Shown here: in pieces, positions 1 to 6,493 of the stretch
Numbering within the stretch: the first letter of the stretch is position 1
Layout of the letters: each line of letters begins with the position of its first letter
Assembly: GCA_944382045.1 (NCBI GenBank)
Contig: CALWMT010000110.1
Span: 1 to 7,970, forward strand
Source of the DNA: an uncultured Enterocloster sp.
GTDB lineage: Bacteria > Bacillota > Clostridia > Lachnospirales > Lachnospiraceae
DNA length: 7,970 nt
Reading direction: 5' to 3'
Made by a program: the position numbers and the translations under genes
Notes under the pieces: generated by a model
The model's database searches: none
What the model saw: the letters and a program-made list of their open reading frames with translations, nothing else
Told to the model about the DNA's origin: nothing

Positions 1-2117
1 GTCACGCTCTCATTTGGAAGAAGCACATTCTCTGCGCCCAAAAGCGCACAGAGATCATTCTGCACCGAGGCGGGATTTCCCGAATCCAGGATCCAATTCT
101 CCTCCAAATCCCCCGGCAGCATAAAGGCAAGGGGCAGCGTATATATATTTTCGTAAAGCCACATATCCCCCGACCTGCCTGCCTGCCGCATCAGATCGCC
201 CGCTGGCTGCTGATCCGGATACAAGCGGTATTTGATAGAAAGCAGGCTGTCCGCCAGCGGCGTGCTTCCCGTAATGCTGTAGGCATTTGTAGAGCTCTCG
301 CAGCCCAGGATCCGATAAAAATCCGAAAGGGAGGCATTTGCCGTGGACGAAAACAGGGAGGCTGACGGAAAATGCATCCAAGCTCCATCATTTTTCGTGC
401 GCTGATCCTCCTTCTCCACCCGGTAAAAGCCAGTGTCCGAAATTCCCTCCACCAGTGTGCGCACATCTTCATTATCGCTCACGTAAGCAGTGCGGCTGGT
501 GGTCGGCACACTGGTCACCGCCATATTCACCGCCGCTTCCACGGAGACTGCTGCAAGCGCCCCCAGAAGCACTGCGTCCAGGCTCCACCTTCTCTTCTTA
601 TATAGATAGAGGAGTCCGGCATACAGCGCCAGCAGAACCAGCGCTGCGTAAAACACAGAAAAATGGTATTGCTCCGGATTATCTACCAGCTTCTCCGCCA
701 GAATCACAAAGCCGCTGGCTCCCCAGAAGGCGAGGAGCACATGCTTTAGCGGTGTGCTGTCCAGATGCGAATATGCCTTATAGCACATGGTAAGGATCAG
801 CGCAATATAGATAAAGGACTGACGGCAGGGCAGGCTATTGGGGTAGTGAAATCCGTGCCATATAAAATTCAGCAGATTGGTCGAGAAGCTGGCATAAAAC
901 AGGAGAAGAAGGCCGCAGTACACACCCTTCTCCCTGGGGCTGATTCTTCCGCTTCCTATATATATAAGGAAAAATATGAGAACAGCCACCCCGCAGTAAA
1001 TATTTGGCCAGTGATCCAGGCCGATTTCCGTCCCCACATTTCCAATGTGGCGCGCAATCATGTCAAATATAGAAAAATAGGAGGTCAGGGTTCCCGGAAA
1101 ATTAAAATCTCCGGAAGCGGTTGCCTGCAGGGCAAAGACTGCGGGCAGAAGGACTGCTGCCGCCAAGCCGCCGGCCAGCATCGAGTACAGGGCAAAGCGG
1201 CCCGCTGTCTTCAGCCACCCCAAAGGTCCCTTGGGCGGTGTCAGGATCACCCGCGCAATCACATAAATCACCATAAAAAGGCAGATCATGATGGAGATAT
1301 AATAATTGGACAGGATAGAGAGGCCAAGGGTAATGCAGTAAAGCTTCCCCTTCCCCTCCTCCACCAGGCACTCCAGGCCCCACAGAATCAGGGGGAACAG
1401 CACAATACAGTCCAGCCACATGATATTCCAGCTGTAGGCTGCCATATATCCGCTGAGCGCATAAAAGATTCCGAACAGGCCGGATCCAAAGTCCACTCTG
1501 CGGCAGTGCCTGCGCAGATACCAGGTAAAGCTCACGCCCGCCAGCGCTGTCTTAAGCACGATCAGAACCGTCATAAACTCGATAATCAGTCCATCCGGGC
1601 AGAAAAACAAAAGCCAGTTTACCGGGCTGGCCAGATAATAGGCATAGAGCGCAGAAAAATTAACTCCCAGTCCAATGTCCCAGGTATAAAGCAGGCTTCC
1701 TCCCTGGGTCAGCTTGTGCTGAAATTCCGCAAAAAATGGGGCGTACTGATGATACATATCCGTCCGGAGAAAGCACTCCTCCCCAAAGGGAAAGATTCCT
1801 CTCTGGGCAAATATAATAATCATCACTGCAATGGGAACGAAAAAAGCGGCCGCCATGCCATCTGAAGGCTTCAGAATGCGCAGGCCGAAAAATGCGTTTT
1901 CCTCCTCATCCCCAGACACAGGCACGTCCCCCTCCTCTATCTGGGCAGAGGTCTCCTCCCTCTTTTCCTCCCGGTATGTCTTCAAGTCCTCTTCTTCCTC
2001 CGTCAAAGCTTCATCGTCCGCTGGTCTGCAGACAGCGGCCTCCTCCTGCGGCGGCCCGACAATCTGCAGGATCTCATCCAGCTCTCTCTCCACCTGCTCG
2101 ATCTCTTCGCGTTCCAT
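1..2117 (-). CDS. YfhO-family GT-C membrane glycosyltransferase, C-terminus cut off by window edge
   Basis: Polytopic membrane protein of the YfhO family (Pfam YfhO), whose members resemble GT-C glycosyltransferases that use a lipid-linked sugar on the outer face of the membrane. B. subtilis YfhO is implicated in lipoteichoic acid glycosylation. 705 codons are present and the frame is still open at position 1; family members are usually around 850 residues, so the missing part is probably the rest of the extracytoplasmic domain. Seen in the sequence: an acidic cytoplasmic region at residues 1-73, a first helix near 87-104, the acidic loop motif DMYHQY at 120-125, then YTWDIGLGVNFSALYAYYL, a typical YfhO signature, about 13 hydrophobic segments in all, a loop with NSLPCRQSF, and a soluble-looking C-terminal part after the last helix. 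The start ATG overlaps the gtrA stop (TGATG), with AGAGGG as a Shine-Dalgarno site upstream, so translation is coupled. Family assignment is confident; the acceptor polymer cannot be seen. Confidence 0.9.
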   Translation of the reverse strand, partial: MEREEIEQVERELDEILQIVGPPQEEAAVCRPADDEALTEEEEDLKTYREEKREETSAQIEEGDVPVSGDEEENAFFGLRILKPSDGMAAAFFVPIAVMIIIFAQRGIFPFGEECFLRTDMYHQYAPFFAEFQHKLTQGGSLLYTWDIGLGVNFSALYAYYLASPVNWLLFFCPDGLIIEFMTVLIVLKTALAGVSFTWYLRRHCRRVDFGSGLFGIFYALSGYMAAYSWNIMWLDCIVLFPLILWGLECLVEEGKGKLYCITLGLSILSNYYISIMICLFMVIYVIARVILTPPKGPLGWLKTAGRFALYSMLAGGLAAAVLLPAVFALQATASGDFNFPGTLTSYFSIFDMIARHIGNVGTEIGLDHWPNIYCGVAVLIFFLIYIGSGRISPREKGVYCGLLLLFYASFSTNLLNFIWHGFHYPNSLPCRQSFIYIALILTMCYKAYSHLDSTPLKHVLLAFWGASGFVILAEKLVDNPEQYHFSVFYAALVLLALYAGLLYLYKKRRWSLDAVLLGALAAVSVEAAVNMAVTSVPTTSRTAYVSDNEDVRTLVEGISDTGFYRVEKEDQRTKNDGAWMHFPSASLFSSTANASLSDFYRILGCESSTNAYSITGSTPLADSLLSIKYRLYPDQQPAGDLMRQAGRSGDMWLYENIYTLPLAFMLPGDLEENWILDSGNPASVQNDLCALLGAENVLLPNESV

Positions 2118-2548
2118 CAGCGGTTACCCTCTTTTTTAAATATCCACAGCTTACTGAAAATATAGTTCAAAACCATATTCACAATGGAGGAGGTAAGCTT
2201 GCAGAACAGCTCAAACAAAAAGCCCCTTTCTCCTCCCAGCTTGACCATGACCACCATAAGCAGCCAGGTAACTGCTCCAGAAAACAGGCGCGCTGCCACA
2301 AAGCCTCCCGCCTCCCGCAGCACATGCATCGGGTGCAGGTCATAGCTGCGAAACACAATCCATTTATTTACCACGTAGGCAAACAGCACCGCTGCCAGCC
2401 AGGAAAGGGCCTGAGAAGCTCCTACACCCAGCCCTGCCCTCCGAAAGAGGCCGTAGGACACAAAATCCACCGCCGTTGTCAAGAAACCGCAGATCACATA
2501 GCTGACCGTCTCATAATTTATACATTTGCTCCAAAAGCTGCGAAACAT
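2117..2548 (-). CDS. GtrA-family small membrane protein, probable lipid-linked sugar flippase
   Basis: Small four-helix membrane protein of the GtrA/GtcA family (Pfam GtrA), thought to flip undecaprenyl-phosphate-linked sugars across the cytoplasmic membrane for use by an outer-face glycosyltransferase. Family marks are an N-terminal helix with SYVICGFLTTAVDF, the motif FAYVVNKWIVF after helix 2, FVAARLFSG, and the closing NYIFSKLWIFKK, which matches the usual GtrA C-terminus. I place the start at the ATG at 2548 (143 aa). A GTG at 2557 would add three residues, but the GGGGAGG ribosome binding site lies almost directly against that GTG, whereas it is about 10 bases from the ATG. The stop shares one base with the yfhO start, so the two proteins are very probably made together and act in one pathway. 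Substrate sugar unknown. Confidence 0.9.
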   Translation of the reverse strand: MFRSFWSKCINYETVSYVICGFLTTAVDFVSYGLFRRAGLGVGASQALSWLAAVLFAYVVNKWIVFRSYDLHPMHVLREAGGFVAARLFSGAVTWLLMVVMVKLGGERGFLFELFCKLTSSIVNMVLNYIFSKLWIFKKEGNR

Positions 2549-2553
2549 CCTGT

Positions 2554-2574
2554 TCACTCCTCCCCAGCGGGCAT
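2554..2574 (-). other. Possible six-codon leader ORF (MPAGEE) before gtrA
   Basis: Inside the predicted gtrA 5' leader, an ATG at 2574 preceded by AGGTG opens a six-codon frame (M-P-A-G-E-E) that ends with TGA at 2554-2556, five bases before the gtrA ATG. Its last codons are formed by the gtrA ribosome binding site itself. If translated, ribosomes would end exactly where gtrA initiation occurs, allowing reinitiation or coupling. A frame this short arises easily by chance, so this is a suggestion only. Confidence 0.2.
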
Positions 2575-2607
2575 ACTCACCTGCTGCCCAGGGCCAAATA
2601 CGCTTTT

Positions 2608-2636
2608 ATTATAGGGTAGGGAAAAACACTTGTAAA
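2608..2636 (-). promoter_or_regulatory. Strong sigma-A-type promoter for gtrA-yfhO
   Basis: On the minus strand TTTACA (2636-2631) is followed by a 17-base spacer and a perfect TATAAT (2613-2608). Only one of twelve hexamer bases differs from consensus. Transcription would start near 2601, giving a leader of about 53 bases to the gtrA ATG. The promoter lies between the apbE stop (2641) and gtrA, so gtrA-yfhO can be expressed independently of apbE. No clear terminator separates apbE from this unit, so read-through is also possible. Confidence 0.8.
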
Positions 2637-2644
2637 GGCTTTAC
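2632..2644. repeat. 13-base perfect palindrome over the gtrA -35 element
   Basis: GTAAAG-G-CTTTAC is a perfect inverted repeat with a one-base centre. It covers the apbE stop codon and most of the -35 hexamer of the gtrA promoter, where a repressor site would act. Short repeats of this size occur by chance in several kilobases, so a regulatory role is speculative. Confidence 0.3.
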
Positions 2645-3672
2645 GCGCCATTTTTCATTCCCCCGTACTCCTCAGGCGGAATCATAAGCGCCTCTGCTCC
2701 CTCCGTATAATGCATCCCGCCATCCTCCGTCATAAAAATCCCGTAGACATTCTCCATGGATTCAATCAGGCGGCTTCCCTCCTCCAAGCCCAGCGCAAAG
2801 CAGGTGGTGCTCAGCCCATCACCGTCCACCGAGTACGGAGAAATAATCGTCACCTGGATCAGACCGTTCTCGTAAGGATATCCTGTCCTGGGATTCAGCA
2901 GGTGGTGGTAGTTCACTCCGTTCTCCACAAAATGGCGTTCATAGACACCGGAGGAGACCACTGACATATCGTGGATGTCCAGAGCGCCTGCCACCTCGTT
3001 CCGGTCTGCGAAGGGACGCTGGATTCCAATTCGAAAGGGAGCGCCGTCCGGCCTGGAGCCCACGCAGAGCACATTTCCCCCCAAATTGACAATCGCGCTC
3101 TCCACCCCCTCTTCCAGGAGGTAGTCCTTCATCTCGTCCGCAATAAATCCCTTGGCGATCGCACCCAGATCAATCGTGGTATCATCATCCGCAAAGGTAA
3201 CCATATTTCCCTCCAGGGATACCTTCTGATAGCCGACACGCTCCCTGGCCTCCCGGACTGCTGTCTCGGGCGGCACATGCGGATCCTTTCCTGTAAAATT
3301 CCAAAGGGAGCTCAAGGGCTCTATCGTAATATCAAAGGCCCCCTCCGATATGCGGCTGTACTCCAATCCCTTCTCGATTACCTCCGCTGTCTTCTCCGAC
3401 ACCTGAAGGGAGCGCTCCCCCGCTGCCCGATGATTCAGCTTATATACCTCACTGGTCTCCTTCGTCCGGCTGAGGAGATCCTCATATTCCTGGCAGAGCG
3501 CAAAGCAGCCGTCCAGTATATCCTCATCCTGTGAGTCATAGAGTGTGACTGTGACAAAGGTATTCAACAAAAAAGACGACCTGCTGACAGGATCCGAAAC
3601 CCGTTTCCCGCATCCCGCCAGACAAGCCGCGCTCAAAACTGCCGTAATTAAAATCATTCTTGTCCTTTTCAT
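2641..3672 (-). CDS. apbE: FAD:protein FMN transferase (ApbE family), lipoprotein
   Basis: ApbE transfers FMN from FAD to a threonine or serine of target flavoproteins, such as Rnf/Nqr subunits, in a Mg-dependent reaction on the outer side of the membrane (EC 2.7.1.180). The 343-residue protein has a lipoprotein signal peptide: positive n-region MKRTR, a hydrophobic core, and lipobox L-A-G-C with Cys21. Family motifs follow in order: TSEVYKLN (73-80), DLGAIAKG (168-175), NLGGN (196-200), SSGVYERHF (240-248), HHLLNPRTGYP (256-266), and DGDGLSTT (283-290) with the metal-binding acidic residue. Length is normal. Met1 has no well-placed ribosome binding site; Met6 does (AAAAGGA), but starting there would remove the positive charges needed by the signal peptide, so I keep Met1. 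It follows hflC by 47 bases and has its own likely promoter. No flavinylation target is visible in the window. Confidence 0.95.
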   Translation of the reverse strand: MKRTRMILITAVLSAACLAGCGKRVSDPVSRSSFLLNTFVTVTLYDSQDEDILDGCFALCQEYEDLLSRTKETSEVYKLNHRAAGERSLQVSEKTAEVIEKGLEYSRISEGAFDITIEPLSSLWNFTGKDPHVPPETAVREARERVGYQKVSLEGNMVTFADDDTTIDLGAIAKGFIADEMKDYLLEEGVESAIVNLGGNVLCVGSRPDGAPFRIGIQRPFADRNEVAGALDIHDMSVVSSGVYERHFVENGVNYHHLLNPRTGYPYENGLIQVTIISPYSVDGDGLSTTCFALGLEEGSRLIESMENVYGIFMTEDGGMHYTEGAEALMIPPEEYGGMKNGA

Positions 3673-3679
3673 GCCTTAC

Positions 3680-3708
3680 ATTCTAGCACCGGCCCCTGTA
3701 AAAGTCAA
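3680..3708 (-). promoter_or_regulatory. Probable sigma-A promoter of apbE giving a near-leaderless mRNA
   Basis: On the minus strand TTGACT (3708-3703), a 17-base spacer and TAGAAT (3685-3680) form a good sigma-A promoter in the short gap between hflC and apbE. The expected start point, seven bases past the -10 box, falls at 3673-3672, which is the base before or the A of the apbE ATG. A transcript from here would have essentially no 5' leader. The apbE gene may also be read from upstream hflKC transcription. Confidence 0.6.
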
Positions 3709-3719
3709 TCACAGCCGCT

Positions 3720-4607
3720 CTAAAAGCCCTCGTTTCCCGAAAGCACCCGGGCGAGCTCGCTGTCCCCGTCCAGGATAATGGTCTTATTGTCTCCGGTGAG
3801 GGAGGCCTTTAAGGCATCCAAGGCACGGACATAATTGTAGAAATCCGCCTTAGCCTCGTCATTGTAGGCTTCGCTCAGAATCTGCATGTACTGGGCCTCC
3901 CCCTCGGCCTTGATCTTCTCCGCCTCGGCATTGGCCTTAGCCACCGTCTCCTTCACGGTCTTATCCGTCTCGTTCTTGATAAGGGAGGACTGGTACTCCC
4001 CGTCCGCCGTGTACTGAGCCGCAATGTTGTTCCGCTCCGAGATCATTCTCTGATACACTGCCTCCTTGTTGGAGTCCGGCAGATCCAGCTTCTTTGTCTC
4101 CACCGCGTGGATGCGGATCCCGTAGGAATCCATGGCCGTGCCGATGTTGTCCGTGATAACCTGGGCCAGCTCCCCGTCCCTTCCGGAAATAATATCCGAT
4201 TGATTGGTGGAGGAGAGCACATTTTTAATGGAATTGTAGACCACATTTCCCAGGCGGACCTCCGCCTTCTCCCGGCTGGCGCTTAACGACGACAGGTACT
4301 TCACCGGGTCCGTGATCTCCCAGATCACAAAGGAGTCCACCGTCATCACCTTTTTGTCCTTGGTGGTCACATCACTGGGATAGAGATCCGCGATCATCTT
4401 GTACCGGGGGATCTTCTGCACCGTCTGGAGGAAGGGGATTTTGAGGGAGGGCCCTGCCGTATCCTCCACCCGCACCACCTTGCCGAACTGCACAATCAGG
4501 GAGTATTCCCGGGCGCTGGTCACCACCAGGGGATTGCACACGGCCGCTATCACAATCACCGCTATGAGAATTCCTATATTACGCAAAAACTTCGCCAATG
4601 TCCGCAT
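3720..4607 (-). CDS. hflC: HflC-type SPFH/Band-7 membrane protein
   Basis: Member of the HflC branch of the SPFH (stomatin/prohibitin/flotillin/HflKC) family. With HflK it forms a large membrane-anchored assembly; in E. coli this surrounds and modulates the FtsH protease. The 295-residue protein has one N-terminal helix (about 9-29), then the Band-7 domain opening with the typical YSLIVQFGKVVRV (35-47), then a charged helical coiled-coil region (about 185-265). The HflC signature is clear: DLPDSNKEAVYQRMISERNNIAAQY (175-199) followed by an Ala/Glu/Lys-rich stretch. It starts 13 bases after the hflK stop with AGGGGGTG seven bases before its ATG, so the two are one operon. No ftsH is visible, so an FtsH partnership here is inferred from family knowledge only. 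Confidence 0.92.
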   Translation of the reverse strand: MRTLAKFLRNIGILIAVIVIAAVCNPLVVTSAREYSLIVQFGKVVRVEDTAGPSLKIPFLQTVQKIPRYKMIADLYPSDVTTKDKKVMTVDSFVIWEITDPVKYLSSLSASREKAEVRLGNVVYNSIKNVLSSTNQSDIISGRDGELAQVITDNIGTAMDSYGIRIHAVETKKLDLPDSNKEAVYQRMISERNNIAAQYTADGEYQSSLIKNETDKTVKETVAKANAEAEKIKAEGEAQYMQILSEAYNDEAKADFYNYVRALDALKASLTGDNKTIILDGDSELARVLSGNEGF

Positions 4608-4620
4608 TTCTTAACACCCC

Positions 4621-5757
4621 CTATTCCTGCGCCGGGCTGTCCTGGCCGCTGCCTGTCCCGCCGGACGCCTGGGCTGAGCCCACTCCGCCTGTGCCCGCCT
4701 CATTTCCTGTGAAGGAATCCAGCGGCAGCAGCGTCTGGGTCCCATCCGATCCGTTGATAATTACCTTTAATCGGGGCAGAATATCCTCCATCGTCTCGTA
4801 GAACATCCGCTTCTTTGTAATCAGAGGATATTTCGCGTACTCCTCATACATATCATTGAACCGGGCGGCCTGCCCCTCGGCCTCGCTGATCCGCTGCTGG
4901 CGGTAGGCTTCCGCATCCCGGGTCACCTTGTCCGCCTGGGCGTTGGCCGCAGGAAGCTGCTCAGACTCATACTTTCTGGCCTCGTTGATCTTGGTATCCA
5001 TGCCCTGCTTGGCGTCCTCCACCGCCTTAAAGGCGTTGCTGACCTCCTCCGTAGGCGGCTCCGCGTCCTGGATCGTCACGTTGTAGATGCCAAGGCCGAT
5101 GTCCTCCTTCTCCAGACGCTCGGAGAGAAGGGTCTTCACCCGGGCCTGGATCTCGGATTTCCCTGTGGTGATAACCTCGTCCACGCCGTAGGAGCCCACC
5201 GTATCCCGAATGTAGGACTGGGCCAGGTTCTTCAGGATGGTGATATTGTTCTCACTGTTCACATAGGCCCGGATGGGGTCCACAATCTGGTACTCAATAT
5301 AAAAATCCACATTCACAAAATTAAAATCCCGGGTAATCATCTCGGACTCCGATGGCACGATCACGGAATCCTCTGTGACCTGCTGGCCGCCGCTGCTGTC
5401 GTAGGAGGGCTCATAGCCGATGGGCATGCCCTTGATCTCCTTTGACATCTTATACACCTTCTGGATAAAGGGCAGCTTAAGCTTAAGGCCCGAGGAGGTG
5501 ACGCTGGCGGGCGACCCAAAGGTGGTGATAACCGCCATCTCACTCTCCGACAGAATATAGAAGGAATCCAGCCCCGCCGCAAGAAGCACTGCCGCCGCAA
5601 TCCCAATCCGTACCGGCCAGAGGATCCGCTTCACGCGCCGTTCCATCCCCTCCCGGTGATCCTGCGGGTCAACGCCGGGGGGTATCTCCTCCGCGTCCAC
5701 TGTTGTCCTTCTCCCTTTCCGGGAAAACAGGTTCCATTTTCCATTTAACAGCCCCAT
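4621..5757 (-). CDS. hflK: HflK-type SPFH/Band-7 membrane protein
   Basis: Partner of HflC in the HflKC membrane scaffold. The 378-residue protein has a basic, hydrophilic N-terminus (1-45), one transmembrane helix (about 46-65), a Band-7 domain (from about 68), the HflK hallmark QDAEPPTEEVSNAFKAVEDA (230-249), a long coiled-coil region rich in Ala, Glu, Lys and Gln (about 240-305), and a Gly/Ser/Thr-rich tail (351-378) that looks disordered. The long glycine-rich N-terminal region of E. coli HflK is absent. The start is firm: AAAGGAGA lies about six bases before the ATG. It is first in the hflK-hflC operon. Upstream, GATAAT (5782-5777) could be a -10 box, but I see no convincing -35 element. 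A terminator at 5863-5821 separates it from the preceding gene. Confidence 0.92.
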   Translation of the reverse strand: MGLLNGKWNLFSRKGRRTTVDAEEIPPGVDPQDHREGMERRVKRILWPVRIGIAAAVLLAAGLDSFYILSESEMAVITTFGSPASVTSSGLKLKLPFIQKVYKMSKEIKGMPIGYEPSYDSSGGQQVTEDSVIVPSESEMITRDFNFVNVDFYIEYQIVDPIRAYVNSENNITILKNLAQSYIRDTVGSYGVDEVITTGKSEIQARVKTLLSERLEKEDIGLGIYNVTIQDAEPPTEEVSNAFKAVEDAKQGMDTKINEARKYESEQLPAANAQADKVTRDAEAYRQQRISEAEGQAARFNDMYEEYAKYPLITKKRMFYETMEDILPRLKVIINGSDGTQTLLPLDSFTGNEAGTGGVGSAQASGGTGSGQDSPAQE

Positions 5758-5820
5758 ATGTCTCTCCTTTTTCCGTATTATCTGTCACCAGTGTATCACA
5801 AATATCTGCGGAGAGAAAGG

Positions 5821-5863
5821 GAAAAATAACAGCTGGGAACAGTCATAGCTGCCGCCCAGCCGC
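5821..5863 (-). terminator. Intrinsic terminator after the six-helix membrane protein
   Basis: Read on the minus strand, GCTGGG (5860-5855) pairs with CCCAGC (5837-5832). The stem can be extended outward by three pairs, two of them G-U. After a one-base bulge it continues inward as GGCAG with CTGTT around a six-base loop. It is followed by TGTTATTTTT. It lies about 20 bases past the stop at 5884 and upstream of hflK, as expected for a terminator isolating the two units. Confidence 0.6.
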
Positions 5864-5883
5864 GCATCATCCTAGCCGCCCGG

Positions 5884-6459
5884 CTACTGCCGGACCAGAA
5901 GCCCCTCCACGTACCGCATATAGGCCCCGATGGAAAGCACCAGAAAAACCTCCAAAAAGGTAGTGATGAACCCCGCCTGAAGCAGCATGAGAAACGTCAT
6001 CCCCAGCACCATCCAGAAAAGGAGCCAGGCCCGCTTAAACCGAGGCCGGTCCCGCTGGCTTACAAAGTGAAGAAAGCAGGCCAGGCCCGCCGCAAAGAGA
6101 ATGGGAGAAAAAAATGCAAACAGCACGTGAAGGGCCGCGCCCACTGGATGAGAATCCGGCACATAGGGGATGGCCACCGCCAGCAGAAGAAAGCATACGG
6201 CCAGGCGGATAAGCCCCTGTCCCCAGGCTCTGCGGTAACGCCCCAGGCGGAAGAGATGCCCTGCGTAGAGGCCAAAATAGCCCCCTAAAAATGTCCCCCA
6301 CATTGCGAACGCCAGCCGGCTCTCGGAAAGGCTGCACTCCGCCGACAGATTTGTTCCGGTCCAGCTGCCCGTGGAGGCCAGAAGCAGGGTAGATCCCGGT
6401 ATCAGGAAAAAGGTAAATACATCATATTTTCCCCAAAACCTCTCTGTCCTTTGCTTCAT
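5884..6459 (-). CDS. Unknown six-helix membrane protein
   Basis: I do not recognise this gene with certainty. From the chosen start it is 191 residues, with about six hydrophobic segments (near 14-31, 49-69, 82-99, 107-131, 143-163 and 165-182), short positively charged loops (RLGRYRRAWG, QRDRPRFKRAW) and no signal peptide. The loop IPYVPDSHPVGAALH between helices 3 and 4, with its Pro, Asp and two His residues, recalls small multi-pass families such as DUF998/Frag1, but this is a weak resemblance. An upstream ATG at 6489 would add ten residues; I prefer 6459 because GGGGAGGAG is well spaced before it, while the 6489 ATG has no ribosome binding site and lies within a likely -10 box. It is flanked by terminators on both sides, so it appears to be a single-gene unit. 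Confidence 0.75.
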   Translation of the reverse strand: MKQRTERFWGKYDVFTFFLIPGSTLLLASTGSWTGTNLSAECSLSESRLAFAMWGTFLGGYFGLYAGHLFRLGRYRRAWGQGLIRLAVCFLLLAVAIPYVPDSHPVGAALHVLFAFFSPILFAAGLACFLHFVSQRDRPRFKRAWLLFWMVLGMTFLMLLQAGFITTFLEVFLVLSIGAYMRYVEGLLVRQ

Positions 6460-6484
6460 TCCTCTGCTCCTCCCCGGCTTTCCA

Positions 6485-6493
6485 ATCATAACA
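6485..6493 (-). promoter_or_regulatory. Extended -10 promoter of the six-helix membrane protein gene
   Basis: On the minus strand TG-T-TATGAT (6493-6485) is an extended -10 element with one mismatch in the hexamer and no good -35 box. Transcription would begin near 6478, leaving about 19 bases of leader that hold the GGGGAGGAG site for the ATG at 6459. It begins directly after the T-tract of the preceding terminator. Confidence 0.4.

Noticed and set aside
765..1865. Long plus-strand open frame of 366 codons
   Set aside because: It lies wholly antisense to yfhO, its product is a Gln/His/Lys-rich mix with no domain pattern, and the minus-strand frame gives a clear YfhO protein. It is a shadow.
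2549..2557. GTG at 2557 as the gtrA start
   Set aside because: The GGAGG site would be almost in contact with it; the ATG at 2548 has workable spacing.
1892..2614. Plus-strand open frame of 240 codons across yfhO and gtrA
   Set aside because: Pro/Ser/His-rich product antisense to two recognisable genes and running through the gtrA promoter; a shadow.
6035..6337. Alternative minus-strand frame inside the six-helix protein gene
   Set aside because: Frame-shifted reading with no start signal and no membrane or domain pattern; the overlapping frame ends cleanly with a better product.
6460..6489. ATG at 6489 as start of the six-helix protein
   Set aside because: No ribosome binding site upstream, it follows a terminator T-tract directly, and it overlaps a likely -10 box. 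The ATG at 6459 has a strong site.
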